Shown here in pieces: positions 9,112-17,029 of a stretch of 37,924 bases of DNA. This DNA comes from Selenomonadaceae bacterium (lineage in GTDB: Bacteria; Bacillota; Negativicutes; Selenomonadales; Selenomonadaceae). The DNA is taken from NCBI GenBank assembly GCA_022773425.1, contig JALFBM010000055.1, positions 1 to 37,924 on the forward strand, given 5' to 3'. The notes beneath the pieces are model-generated. The model was given only the letters and a program-made list of their open reading frames with translations. It made no database searches and was not told the origin of the DNA. A program made the translations under genes and the position numbers. Position 1 is the first letter of the stretch. Every line of letters starts with the position of its first letter.

Positions 9112-9675
9112 TTACGCTTTTTGTTGCGGGCTCTCGAGCTCAATGCCCGCCTGTTTCATCGCCTCGTATTCGCGCGCAAGCAAAGCGAGCACGACGAGGT
9201 CCTCGTAAACACCGTTCGTCACGATGGTCTCGCGGAAACGTCCCTCGAGAACCATGCCTTCGCTCTCGTAGAGATGCAGCGCACGGCGGTTGTAGGGCTT
9301 GCAGTCGAGCCACGCACGGTGGAACTGCAGGTCCTCAAAAGCCCACGCCTTTAGGAGCTTCAGTGTTTCATGCCCGTAGCCGAGGCCCTTCTTCGCGACG
9401 ATGATATGCGTCCACTCGATTTCCTTGGCGACGGACTGAAGACCGTTTGCGAGCACGTAGCCGACAGGCTCGCCGGTCGCGCATTCCTCGACGATGATGT
9501 CCATCGTGCCCCTGACCTCCCCGCGCAGGATGGGCTCGTGGAACGTGCGGTCAAACGGCACGATAAACGAGACGTTCTCCGGGTCGTATTCGAGCCGCAG
9601 GATGAAGTCGAGGTCGCTCTCCACGGCGCGGCGCAGGAGCAGCCTCTTCCCACGGTGCAGGATTTCTTTTGGCAT
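9112..9675 (-). CDS. GNAT-family N-acetyltransferase (RimJ/RimL-like)
   Basis: An acetyltransferase of 187 residues. RLLLRRAVESDLDFILRLE opens the fold, KKGLGYGHETLKLLKAWAF carries the acetyl-CoA pyrophosphate loop, and YNRRALHLYESEGMVLEG is the C-terminal motif of RimJ/RimL-type GNATs. The start at 9675 has GGGGGAA 7 bases upstream; an ATG at 9702 has no such site. It is the first gene after the promoter at 9715-9743 and lies 37 bases before rfbB. A role in modifying a polysaccharide amino-sugar precursor is possible, but a protein or small-molecule target is equally likely. Confidence 0.82.
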   Translation of the reverse strand: MPKEILHRGKRLLLRRAVESDLDFILRLEYDPENVSFIVPFDRTFHEPILRGEVRGTMDIIVEECATGEPVGYVLANGLQSVAKEIEWTHIIVAKKGLGYGHETLKLLKAWAFEDLQFHRAWLDCKPYNRRALHLYESEGMVLEGRFRETIVTNGVYEDLVVLALLAREYEAMKQAGIELESPQQKA

Positions 9676-9714
9676 AAATTCGTTCCCCCGTTCTTTCCCC
9701 ATTTTGCTATCTAT

Positions 9715-9743
9715 AGTATAATAAACGAAAATGGTAAATACAA
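9715..9743 (-). promoter_or_regulatory. Promoter of the polysaccharide operon
   Basis: On the minus strand TTGTAT and TATACT are separated by 17 bases, about 40 bases before the acetyltransferase start. It is the only clear promoter I found for the whole minus-strand block down to base 1. A plus-strand TATAAT at 9717-9722 overlaps it and could serve mscS, but no good -35 accompanies it. Confidence 0.6.
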
Positions 9744-9769
9744 GCATTTTCTGAAAAGGGGGATTTGGC

Positions 9770-10852
9770 TTGTTTTCGCATCTCCTATCTCTTGACGCGC
9801 ACGGCGTACTCGACCTCGTGCTGCTGCCGCTCTGCATCCTCGCCTGTGCGCTCGCGCTGGGTCTGTCTCTCAATAAGCTCGTGAACCGGCAGATCCGCCG
9901 CACGATGGGCGGGGACGCGAGCTCGTGGCAGGTGCTGCTTTTTCACGCGGTAAAGGGAACGCCGGTCTCATTCTGCCTGATCGTCGGGCTGTACTGGATC
10001 GTCAATACGGTCGATATCCCCGCCTCGCTCGTCAAAATCTTCTCGTACGTCCTGTTCTCGGTGATCGTACTGACGATCACGCGGATCTTCGCGCGAACCC
10101 TGCACGCCATGGTGCAGATGAAGATGGAGAGCTCCGACCAGCGCCTGCCAAAAACGACGCTGCTCGACACCATCCTGAACGTCGTGATCTACGCGATGGG
10201 CATCCTCGTGATCCTGCAGTACTGCGGCATCTCGATCGCGCCGATCCTGACCGCCATGGGCGTCGGCGGCATGGCGGTCGCGCTGTCGCTGCAGGAGACG
10301 CTCGCGAACATCTTCTCGGGGCTGCACCTGATTCTCTCCAAACAGCTGCGCATCGGCGATTATATCCGCCTCTCGACAGGCGAGACGGGCCGCGTCACGG
10401 ATATCACGTGGCGGTTCACGACGATTGTACCGGCAGGCGAAGGGAACGTGGTCGTGATTCCAAACCAGAAAATCGCATCAGCGACGATCTCGAACTACAG
10501 CATGCCGCGCAAGGATATCGTGATCACCGTGCCGGTCGGCGTCGCCTATGACAGCGACCTCGACCAGGTCGAGCGCGTGACGATCGAGGTCGCGAGCCAG
10601 GTCATGCAGAAGGTCGACGAGGCCGTCGACATCCCGCCTGCCGTCCGGTTCCATACGTTCGGGGAGTCGAGCATCGACTTCAACGTCACGCTGCATTCCA
10701 GCCAGTTCGACCACCAATTCCTGATCAAGCATGAATTCATCAAAGCGCTGACGAAACGTTACCGCGAGGAAGGCATTGAGATCCCGTACCCGGTGCGCAC
10801 GGTCGTACGCGGTGACGCAGAATGCGCCGTGCAGGGCGGCGAAAAGCGCTGA
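9770..10852 (+). CDS. mscS: Small-conductance mechanosensitive channel (MscS family)
   Basis: Inner-membrane channel that releases solutes during hypo-osmotic shock. It has 360 residues with about three to four transmembrane helices in the first 190. The pore helix shows the Gly/Ala-rich packing pattern (MGVGGMAVALSLQETLANIFSG), followed by the beta domain GDYIRLSTGETGRVTDITWRFTTI and VIPNQKI. The C-terminal alpha/beta domain is complete. TTG at 9770 is the start, with AAGGGGGA 6 bases upstream. It is divergent from the polysaccharide operon. Confidence 0.92.
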   Translation: MFSHLLSLDAHGVLDLVLLPLCILACALALGLSLNKLVNRQIRRTMGGDASSWQVLLFHAVKGTPVSFCLIVGLYWIVNTVDIPASLVKIFSYVLFSVIVLTITRIFARTLHAMVQMKMESSDQRLPKTTLLDTILNVVIYAMGILVILQYCGISIAPILTAMGVGGMAVALSLQETLANIFSGLHLILSKQLRIGDYIRLSTGETGRVTDITWRFTTIVPAGEGNVVVIPNQKIASATISNYSMPRKDIVITVPVGVAYDSDLDQVERVTIEVASQVMQKVDEAVDIPPAVRFHTFGESSIDFNVTLHSSQFDHQFLIKHEFIKALTKRYREEGIEIPYPVRTVVRGDAECAVQGGEKR

Positions 10853-10900
10853 GAAAGCGCGCAGAATATGGAAGCGCGATTTTTTCTAAAACATTTCTTA

Positions 10901-10952
10901 CCCACAATATCTTGTGGTAGTATTGACGCAAGACCACAAGATATTGTATAAT
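10901..10952 (+). promoter_or_regulatory. Promoter with two NrdR boxes
   Basis: TTGACG (10923-10928) and TATAAT (10947-10952) are 18 bases apart. Two 16-base near-palindromes flank or overlap them: CCACAATATCTTGTGG at 10902-10917 and CCACAAGATATTGTAT at 10934-10949. Both match the NrdR-box pattern (ACA-C-WATAT-TWGTGT-like). Their centres are 32 bp apart, three helical turns, as known for NrdR sites on ribonucleotide reductase promoters. The second box covers the -10. The downstream nrdG supports the reading: repression by NrdR-(d)ATP of anaerobic dNTP synthesis genes. Confidence 0.82.
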
Positions 10953-11010
10953 CAGTCTGTCGCCCGAAGAAGCGACTGGATTTCAGGAGATAAAGGAACA
11001 GGTGACAGGC

Positions 11011-11295
11011 ATGCAGATTGATGATATTACGGTAACGGTAGATGGCATCCCCGATATGACGGAGCACGAGGCCGAGAGCTATGTGCGCTATGTGGAGGAT
11101 CACACACAGGACAAGGTAACGAGCCTGCATCTTTCCCTCGCAAAAAACGGGGAGATTCGGATTGATTACGCGCTCGCAGAGCCGAAATTCGAGCGGATCC
11201 GCCGGATCACGGGTTACCTCGTCGGCACGATCGACCGCTGGAACGATGCCAAGCGCGCCGAGGAGCACGACCGCGTCAAGCACAGCCTCAGCTGA
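11011..11295 (+). CDS. Small protein with a class III ribonucleotide reductase (NrdD) C-terminal-like tail
   Basis: A protein of 94 residues. Its last 30 residues (RRITGYLVGTIDRWNDAKR, then a tail ending RVKHSLS) align well with the glycyl-radical tail of NrdD (in E. coli RRVCGYLG, then FNAGK, then RVKH). The glycine of RITGY sits at the radical glycine position. The protein has no cysteine, so the NrdD zinc site is absent, and about 60 N-terminal residues are not recognisably NrdD. It is the first gene after the NrdR-box promoter and precedes nrdG, where full-length nrdD usually stands. Start: ATG at 11011 has AGGTGA 6 bases upstream; a GTG at 11002 would add three residues. Confidence 0.72.
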   Translation: MQIDDITVTVDGIPDMTEHEAESYVRYVEDHTQDKVTSLHLSLAKNGEIRIDYALAEPKFERIRRITGYLVGTIDRWNDAKRAEEHDRVKHSLS

Positions 11296-11314
11296 GCGAT
11301 AAACCTGTGGTTCC

Positions 11315-11340
11315 CCTCCCCTTCCCGGGGAGGCTTTTCT
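11315..11340 (+). terminator. Hairpin between the small NrdD-like gene and nrdG
   Basis: CCTCCCC (11315-11321) pairs with GGGGAGG (11327-11333) and is followed by CTTTTCTATTTT. It looks like a weak intrinsic terminator, so nrdG may be partly attenuated. The CCTCCC arm could also pair with the nrdG ribosome-binding site GGGAGG at 11357-11362. Confidence 0.55.
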
Positions 11341-11371
11341 ATTTTCGGACAGATTTGGGAGGTAATGCACG

Positions 11372-11872
11372 GTGAAGGTGCGGGTTGCTGGCATTGTGGA
11401 TGATTCGATTGTGGACGGGGACGGCATCCGGCTGACGCTGTTCGTGCAGGGGTGCCCGCGGCATTGTGCGGGCTGCCAGAACCCCGAGGCGCTCGATCCG
11501 TCCGGCGGACACAGCATGACGACGGCGGAGATCGCAAAACGCCTCGACGCCAATCCCCTGCTCGCCGGCATCACGTTCAGCGGCGGCGAGCCGTTCCTGC
11601 AGCCGCGGCCCCTGCTCGCGCTCGCGCGCGAAGCGCACCGGCGCGGCATGGACGTATGGAGCTACTCGGGTTATACCCTCGAGCAGCTCCACGCGCGCGA
11701 CGATGCGGATATCGAGAACCTGCTCCGCGAGATCGACGTCCTCGTCGACGGCGATTTCCAGCTGGAGAAACGCGACCTCACGCTGAAGTTTCGCGGTTCC
11801 TCCAACCAGCGCGTGATCGATATGAACGCGACGCGGAAGGCAGGGCGCGTCGTTTTGCTCTATACGGACTAA
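11372..11872 (+). CDS. nrdG: Anaerobic ribonucleoside-triphosphate reductase activating protein
   Basis: Radical-SAM activase that places the glycyl radical on NrdD. It has 166 residues (family about 155-170). The [4Fe-4S] motif is GCPRHCAGCQ with C28, C32 and C35 (CxxxCxxC), and TFSGGEPFLQP is the SAM-binding GGE motif. GTG at 11372 is the start, with GGGAGG 9 bases before it; the nearby ATG at 11365 is out of frame. Expected to be transcribed from the NrdR-box promoter. No full-length nrdD is in the window. Confidence 0.93.
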   Translation: MKVRVAGIVDDSIVDGDGIRLTLFVQGCPRHCAGCQNPEALDPSGGHSMTTAEIAKRLDANPLLAGITFSGGEPFLQPRPLLALAREAHRRGMDVWSYSGYTLEQLHARDDADIENLLREIDVLVDGDFQLEKRDLTLKFRGSSNQRVIDMNATRKAGRVVLLYTD

Positions 11873-11876
11873 ATAG

Positions 11877-11932
11877 AGGGGGCGCGCTGCAACGGCCGGA
11901 CAGTAACGAACGGCCATTGCAACGCGCCCCCT
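11877..11932 (+). repeat. Long imperfect inverted repeat after nrdG
   Basis: Two 21-base arms (11877-11897 and 11912-11932) match except at two positions, around a 14-base loop. Each arm runs AGGGGGCGCG, then YTGCAA, then GGCC at the loop side. It is not followed by a real T-run, so it is more likely an RNA stability element or a repeat than a simple terminator; the true terminator seems to be at 11986-12014. Confidence 0.6.
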
Positions 11933-11985
11933 CCTTCCTGCTTTTGGAGACGACGCCCCGAGAGCAGCGCGGAAAAAACTGGCGC

Positions 11986-12014
11986 ATTCCCCCCGAAAGG
12001 GGGATATTTTTTTT
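11986..12014 (+). terminator. Intrinsic terminator after nrdG
   Basis: TCCCCC and GGGGGA form a 6-bp stem closed by a CGAAA loop, then ATATTTTTTTT. The T-run touches the stop of the convergent stress-protein gene. It ends plus-strand transcription from the nrd locus. Confidence 0.75.
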
Positions 12015-12429
12015 ACTTTACCACGAGAACCGGGCATTTGGACTGTTCGACGATGTACTGGCTGACACTGCCGAGCAGAACGCCCTTGACAACGCCGAGA
12101 CCACGGCTTCCCATGACGATGAGATCCATGTTGTTGCTCGTCGCAAAGTCGAGGATGACGACGGCCGGCGAGCCAGTCTCAGAAAACGCCTCTTTCTCGA
12201 TGCCGGACGGAACCATCTCCATCGCACGGTCGAGGATGACGTTGCCCGCCTTCGTGACAGCCTCGAGGATTGCATCCGAGAGGCACGCGTTGATCGCGAG
12301 CTGGTTGATGTTCGCGACATAGAGGAAATTCAGCTTCGCGCCGATGGCTTCCGCGAGGTCAATGGCCTCCGCTACCGCGCGATCCGAGCCTTCGGAACCA
12401 TCTACTGGTACAAGGATATTCTTCACCAT
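12013..12429 (-). CDS. Universal stress protein (UspA family)
   Basis: Single-domain Usp of 138 residues. MVKNILVPVDGSEGSDRAV is the first strand-loop, and GSRGLGVVKGVLLGSVSQYI is the ATP-binding G-x2-G-x9-G-S motif, so it is probably of the nucleotide-binding type. The ATG at 12429 has AAGGGGG 7 bases upstream; the longer open frame to 12489 is unsupported. It is 22 bases downstream of a second usp gene, so the two are very likely cotranscribed. Confidence 0.92.
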   Translation of the reverse strand: MVKNILVPVDGSEGSDRAVAEAIDLAEAIGAKLNFLYVANINQLAINACLSDAILEAVTKAGNVILDRAMEMVPSGIEKEAFSETGSPAVVILDFATSNNMDLIVMGSRGLGVVKGVLLGSVSQYIVEQSKCPVLVVK

Positions 12430-12451
12430 AGTAAAACCCCCTTGATAAACA

Positions 12452-12883
12452 TCACTTGACGATAAGCACGGAGCATGCCGCACCTTCAAGGACTTCCTGA
12501 CTCACACTGCCCTTTAGGAATCCTTCCACCACGCTGACACCGCGCGTCCCGAGCACGATAAGCCCGCTCTGCCGCTCCGCCGCATAGGATAAAATCTCGG
12601 CGGCAGGGTCGCCGGCGCGCTGATGGTACTCCACCTCGACGCCCGTGGGAAGGCAGCCGCGGACGCGGTCAAAGACGGCCGCGGCCTTCCGGCCCATCGA
12701 CTCCGTCGCGATTCCCGGCAGCCAGCTCTCCCTTTCGTCGTCCGTCTGGCTGTCAAAATACGTCACATGCAGAATGTCGAGCGCCGCCTCTGCAGCGGCG
12801 GCGAGTTCGCCCGCGAGCGCAACAGCCCGGTCCGAGGATTCCGAAGTATCGACTGGAACCAGGATACGATCGAGTTTTTTCAT
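12452..12883 (-). CDS. Universal stress protein (UspA family), paralogue
   Basis: Single-domain Usp of 143 residues with RILVPVDTSESSDRAV and GTRGVSVVEGFLKGSVSQEV, the nucleotide-binding loop. It resembles its downstream neighbour (shared PVD-SE-SDRAVA and KGSVSQ), so it probably arose by tandem duplication. The ATG at 12883 is preferred because AGGAGG lies 7 bases upstream; an ATG at 12889 is 1 base from that site. First gene of the pair; I found no convincing promoter. Confidence 0.92.
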   Translation of the reverse strand: MKKLDRILVPVDTSESSDRAVALAGELAAAAEAALDILHVTYFDSQTDDERESWLPGIATESMGRKAAAVFDRVRGCLPTGVEVEYHQRAGDPAAEILSYAAERQSGLIVLGTRGVSVVEGFLKGSVSQEVLEGAACSVLIVK

Positions 12884-12987
12884 ATCCATGCCTCCTGTCC
12901 TGCTTATACTTCCTAATTCGCTATCGAAAAGGAAAAATCCTGCTGTATGCGAGGATATTTATTCGTTAAATTCCGTTTTCTTTTGGA

Positions 12988-13017
12988 TTGACTTTTCTTT
13001 CCGTTTTTCGCTATAAT
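12988..13017 (+). promoter_or_regulatory. Promoter of the lactate permease gene
   Basis: TTGACT (12988-12993) and TATAAT (13012-13017) are separated by 18 bases. The start codon follows about 50 bases later. No operator-like repeat is evident. Confidence 0.75.
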
Positions 13018-13070
13018 AATCTTATGTAAATCGATTTCTAGCTGTTTTGCAAGGGAAAGGAAGTCTTGAT

Positions 13071-14603
13071 TTGGAATTTTTACTTGCGCTATCGCCGATC
13101 CTGTGGCTGATTGTCGCCTTATCGGTGCTGCATATGGCGGGCTGGAAGGCGTGCCTGCTCGCGCTCGTGCTCGCGCTCGCGGTCGCGCTCGGCGCGTTTG
13201 ATATGACGGGCGTGCACGCAGCAGAGGCAGTGCTGCAGGGCGCAGCGCTCGCGTGCTGGCCCATCCTGCTCGTGATCATCGCCGCTATCTTCACGTACAA
13301 TCTGACGATGCACACGAAAAGCATGGACATCATCAAAAAGATGCTGTCGTCGGTCTCCAGCGATAAGCGCGTGATCATCCTGCTGATCGGATGGGGCTTC
13401 GGAGCCTTTCTCGAGGGTATGGCGGGCTTTGGCACGGCGATCGCCATCCCGGCGGGCATGCTCGTCGGCTTCGGCATCAGCCCGTTCACAGCGGCAGCGG
13501 TCTGCCTCGTCGCAAACTCTGTCCCGACGGCGTTTGGCTCCATCGGCATCCCGATCGTGACGCTTGCGAACATCACGGGCATGGATCCGGCGATGGTGGC
13601 GGCCTACTCCGTGCTCGAACTCGCGCCGCTGACGCTCTTCGTGCCACTCGTGATGATTCTCGCTGGCTGCGGCTTTAAGGCGCTCAAGGGCGTCACGGCG
13701 CTGTGCTTTGCGGCATCGCTCGGCTTCCTGCTGCCGCAGCTCGCAGTCGCCATGATCGCGGGGCCGGAACTTGCGGATATCGCGGGAGCCATCTGCTCGA
13801 TGGGCGTCATCGTGCTCTACAGCAGGTATTTCCCGGTGAACGATCCGGCGTACCACCTCGAGCTGCATAACGACGGCGAGGCGGTCACGGCAAGAACCGG
13901 CGTCCGCGCCTGGCTCTCGTTCATCCTGATTTTCGTCTTCCTGCTGCTCACATCGAAATTCTTCCCGTTCATCCACGACCCGTTGGCGGCTATCCGGACG
14001 AGCGTGCGAATCTACGACGGGCCGGGCGGCACCCCGTATACGTTCACGTGGGTCGCGACGCCAGGCGTGCTGATTTTCCTCGCCGCCTTCATCGGCGGGC
14101 ACGTGCAGGGCGCGAAGATCGGCGAGATGCTGCAGGTGCTCAAGGCCACGGTCGTGCAGCTGCGCTTCACCATCGTCACCATCCTGTCGGTCATTGCAAC
14201 GGCGGAGGTCATGGGCTTCAGCAACATGACGGAGACGATCGCCGCGATAACCGTTGCCGAAACGGGCGCGATGTATCCGCTGGTCGCCGCCTTCATCGGA
14301 TCGGTCGGCACGTTCATCACGGGTTCGGCGACCTCGAGCTGCGTGCTGTTCGCGAAGCTCCAGACGAGCGCAGCGGCCGCCATCGGCGCGAGCGAATCCG
14401 GGCAGATCTGGATTGCCGCGGCAAATGCGACGGGCGCCTGCGCGGGCAAGATGATCTCGCCGCAGTCCATCGCCATCGCCGTCGCCTCCATCGGCGTGAG
14501 TGGACTCGACGGCAAGCTGCTCGGCTTTGCCTGCAAGGTCTACATCCCGTTCGTCATCGTGATGGGCCTCGTCGTCTACTTTGGGCTATCCGTCCTCGGA
14601 TGA
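13071..14603 (+). CDS. lctP: L-lactate permease (LctP family)
   Basis: Inner-membrane carrier taking up or exporting lactate with protons. About 510 residues, nearly all hydrophobic, with some 13 or more helices. Characteristic segments are LEGMAGFGTAIAIPAGMLVG, ANSVPTAFGSIGIPIVTLA and, near the end, AAANATGACAGKMISPQSIA, the LctP signature. The start is TTG at 13071, with AAAGGAAG 7 bases upstream; a TTG at 13047 lies before that site. It stands alone between its own promoter and a strong terminator. It fits a lactate-using or lactate-producing anaerobe. Confidence 0.93.
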   Translation: MEFLLALSPILWLIVALSVLHMAGWKACLLALVLALAVALGAFDMTGVHAAEAVLQGAALACWPILLVIIAAIFTYNLTMHTKSMDIIKKMLSSVSSDKRVIILLIGWGFGAFLEGMAGFGTAIAIPAGMLVGFGISPFTAAAVCLVANSVPTAFGSIGIPIVTLANITGMDPAMVAAYSVLELAPLTLFVPLVMILAGCGFKALKGVTALCFAASLGFLLPQLAVAMIAGPELADIAGAICSMGVIVLYSRYFPVNDPAYHLELHNDGEAVTARTGVRAWLSFILIFVFLLLTSKFFPFIHDPLAAIRTSVRIYDGPGGTPYTFTWVATPGVLIFLAAFIGGHVQGAKIGEMLQVLKATVVQLRFTIVTILSVIATAEVMGFSNMTETIAAITVAETGAMYPLVAAFIGSVGTFITGSATSSCVLFAKLQTSAAAAIGASESGQIWIAAANATGACAGKMISPQSIAIAVASIGVSGLDGKLLGFACKVYIPFVIVMGLVVYFGLSVLG

Positions 14604-14610
14604 ATTTTCC

Positions 14611-14636
14611 GCGGCCCCTATGGGGCCGCTTTTTTT
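14611..14636 (+). terminator. Intrinsic terminator of lctP
   Basis: GCGGCCCC (14611-14618), loop TAT, GGGGCCGC (14622-14629), then seven T. A perfect 8-bp GC stem. Confidence 0.92.
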
Positions 14637-14637
14637 G

Positions 14638-14646
14638 TGCTATAAT
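14638..14646 (+). promoter_or_regulatory. Extended -10 promoter of the MurNAc operon
   Basis: TGCTATAAT (TGn plus consensus -10) lies directly after the lctP terminator T-run and 50 bases before murQ. No good -35 exists, because the terminator stem occupies that place. Confidence 0.6.
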
Positions 14647-14695
14647 AGTAAGAAGGAATATATCACTCATTTCTGCAGAAAAGGAGAAATCACGA

Positions 14696-15586
14696 TTGGA
14701 TTTATCCAATATTACGACGGAACGACGGAACCCGCGGTCGATGAAGATCGATGAGCTTTCGACGCTCGATATGCTGACGATCATCAATGAGGAGGATCAA
14801 CAAGTGCCGCAGGCGGTCGGGAAGATCCTGCCGCAGATTGCGGAGGCGGTCGATATCACGGCGGAGCATCTGTCGCGCGGCGGACACCTGTTCTATATGG
14901 GTGCTGGGACGTCGGGGCGGCTCGGCGTGCTCGACGCGGCGGAGTGTCCGCCGACCTACGGCACGGAGCCAGATCTCGTGCAGGGGCTGATTGCCGGCGG
15001 CGAATCCGCGATGTTCCGCGCGAAGGAGGGCGCAGAGGACAGCGAGGAGCTCGGCGCGCGCGACCTGCAGGCGCACGGGTTCACGGATATCGACGTGCTC
15101 GTCGGCATCGCGGCGTCGGGGCGCACGCCCTACGTCATCGGCGGGTTGAAATTCGCCGCCAAGCAGGGCGCGCCGACGATTGCCCTCGCCTGCACGGAGG
15201 ACGCGGAGATCGCCGCACTTGCGGATATCGCGCTGACGCCGGTCACGGGACCGGAGGTTATCACAGGCTCGACGCGCATGAAGGCCGGCACAGCACAGAA
15301 GCTCGTGCTCAACATGCTCTCCACCGGCGTCATGATCCGCCTCGGCAAGGTCTACGGCAACCTGATGGTCGACGTGCGCGCGAGCAACGAGAAGCTCGTC
15401 GAGCGCGCGCACCACATCGTCATGGACGCGACGGGCTGCACGCGCGAGGAAGCCGCGGGCGCACTCGCGGACGCAAACGGCCACGCGAAGCTCGCCATCC
15501 TGATGTTGCTCGCCGGCTGCTCGGCCTCCGAGGGCATACAGAGGCTGCGGAAAAACCACGGACGGCTGAAGGAGGCGCTCGATTGA
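14696..15586 (+). CDS. murQ: N-acetylmuramic acid 6-phosphate etherase
   Basis: Cleaves the lactyl ether of MurNAc-6-phosphate to give GlcNAc-6-phosphate and D-lactate in peptidoglycan recycling (cytoplasm). A SIS-domain protein of 296 residues. TTERRNPRSMKIDELSTLDML opens it, GAGTSGRLGVLDAAECPPTY is the sugar-phosphate loop, and GPEVITGSTRMKAGTAQKLVLN is the MurQ signature. The C-terminal helical part (REEAAGALADANGHAKLAI) is present. The start is TTG at 14696, AAGGAG 9 bases upstream. Its stop overlaps the murP start. Confidence 0.96.
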   Translation: MDLSNITTERRNPRSMKIDELSTLDMLTIINEEDQQVPQAVGKILPQIAEAVDITAEHLSRGGHLFYMGAGTSGRLGVLDAAECPPTYGTEPDLVQGLIAGGESAMFRAKEGAEDSEELGARDLQAHGFTDIDVLVGIAASGRTPYVIGGLKFAAKQGAPTIALACTEDAEIAALADIALTPVTGPEVITGSTRMKAGTAQKLVLNMLSTGVMIRLGKVYGNLMVDVRASNEKLVERAHHIVMDATGCTREEAAGALADANGHAKLAILMLLAGCSASEGIQRLRKNHGRLKEALD

Positions 15587-17013
15587 CAACCACAGAAAAG
15601 GGAAAAGATTCTGCATCGATCGCGCGCCAGATCTACGTGTTGACGGGGCCGACAGAAAATGTGCGCGCGGTCACGCACTGCATGACGCGGCTGCGGCTGA
15701 CCCTCGTTGCGCGCTCCTCCATGCTCGTGGATTCGCTCAAGAAAATCCCTGGCGTACTCGGCGTCAACGATACAGAGGAGGAGCTGCAGATCGTGCTCGG
15801 TCCGGGCCGCGTCGCCAAGGTCTATGACTACTATACGATGCTGCTGCGCGCAGCGAGGGCGCGCCAGGAACTCCGCGGCGAGACGTCTTCCGGCCCTGCG
15901 GCGGACGTAGCGGACGGCGCAGCGAAAACGACGCCCGACGCCGGTGCGGCGCTCCACGCGAAGATCCGCGCGCGCAACGCGACGCCCGTCAAACTGTTTT
16001 TCCGGCGAATCGCGCATATTTTCCTGCCCCTCATTCCGGGATTTATCGCCTGCGGACTGATCAGCGGCCTCTTGAATTTTGCGCTGAAGCTCGATCCCTT
16101 GCTCGTCGGCAGCGGCGTCTGCCAGTTGCTCGGCGTCGCGGGCGGCTCGGTGTTCTGGGGCATGAACCTGTTCATCGGCTGGAATACCGCCAAGGAGTTC
16201 GGCGGCACCCCGATTCTCGGCGGCACGCTCGGCGCGCTGCTCTCCCACCCTGGCCTCGCGGGCGTCACACTCGCCGGGTACCCACTCGCGCCGGGCCGCG
16301 GCGGCGTCATCTCCGTACTGCTCGTCGCAGGACTCGGCGCTTTCGTAGAGAAAAAAATTCGTGCCCATGTCCCGGAGATGTTCAGCCTGTTCCTGACGCC
16401 GTTGCTGACGCTTCTCGTGACGGGCACGGCTGCGATTCTCATCCTGCAGCCACTTGGTGGCCTGCTCTCCGACCTCATCGGCATAGCCGCAACGACGGCC
16501 ATCGGTTCCGGCGGCGCCGTCGCAGGCTTCCTCCTCGCGGGCACCTATCTTCCCATGGTCATGCTCGGCATTCATCAGGCCCTGACGCCGATCCACGTCG
16601 AGCTGCTGAACCAGTACGGTGTCACGATCCTGCTGCCGGTACTCGCGATGGCCGGCGCAGGACAGGTTGGTGCAAGCTTCGCGGGCTACGCAAAAACGAA
16701 AAACCGCGCTCTGCGCAAGACGATCGCCTCGGCGCTGCCCGTCGGCATGCTCGGCGTCGGCGAGCCCTTGATCTACGGCGTGACGCTGCCGCTCGGGAGG
16801 CCCTTTCTCGGCGCATGCATCGGCGGCGCATGCGGTGGCGCGGTGCAGGCGGCCTGGACGGTCGGCAGCGCGACGATCGGTATCTCGGGACTGCCGCTGG
16901 CCGCGGCGACCGACCATATTGGCGTCTATCTCTGCGGGCTTTTGACGGCCTACGCCGCTGGATTTCTCGCAGCCTGGCTGCTCGGCTTCGACGACCCAAA
17001 AGAAAACGCATGA
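15583..17013 (+). CDS. murP: PTS transporter EIIBC, N-acetylmuramic acid-specific type
   Basis: Takes up MurNAc (or a MurNAc-containing disaccharide) and phosphorylates it. About 476 residues: an EIIB domain with the phosphorylated cysteine in THCMTRLRLTL (C33), a linker rich in Ala/Asp/Thr, then an EIIC domain of about ten helices (HIFLPLIPGFIACGLISGLLN onward, with GVGEPLIYGVTLP near the end). No EIIA domain is attached, as in E. coli MurP, so a glucose-type EIIA must come from elsewhere. The start is TTG at 15583 inside the murQ stop (TTGA) with AAGGAGG 7 bases before it. Specificity is inferred from murQ and mupG on either side. Confidence 0.88.
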   Translation: MTTTEKGKDSASIARQIYVLTGPTENVRAVTHCMTRLRLTLVARSSMLVDSLKKIPGVLGVNDTEEELQIVLGPGRVAKVYDYYTMLLRAARARQELRGETSSGPAADVADGAAKTTPDAGAALHAKIRARNATPVKLFFRRIAHIFLPLIPGFIACGLISGLLNFALKLDPLLVGSGVCQLLGVAGGSVFWGMNLFIGWNTAKEFGGTPILGGTLGALLSHPGLAGVTLAGYPLAPGRGGVISVLLVAGLGAFVEKKIRAHVPEMFSLFLTPLLTLLVTGTAAILILQPLGGLLSDLIGIAATTAIGSGGAVAGFLLAGTYLPMVMLGIHQALTPIHVELLNQYGVTILLPVLAMAGAGQVGASFAGYAKTKNRALRKTIASALPVGMLGVGEPLIYGVTLPLGRPFLGACIGGACGGAVQAAWTVGSATIGISGLPLAAATDHIGVYLCGLLTAYAAGFLAAWLLGFDDPKENA

Positions 17014-17029
17014 CACGGAGGACGAACGC

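Noticed and set aside
10860-10960. NrdR boxes read as a transposon-type inverted repeat
   Set aside because: Spacing of 32 bp, position on the promoter and downstream nrdG fit NrdR control much better.
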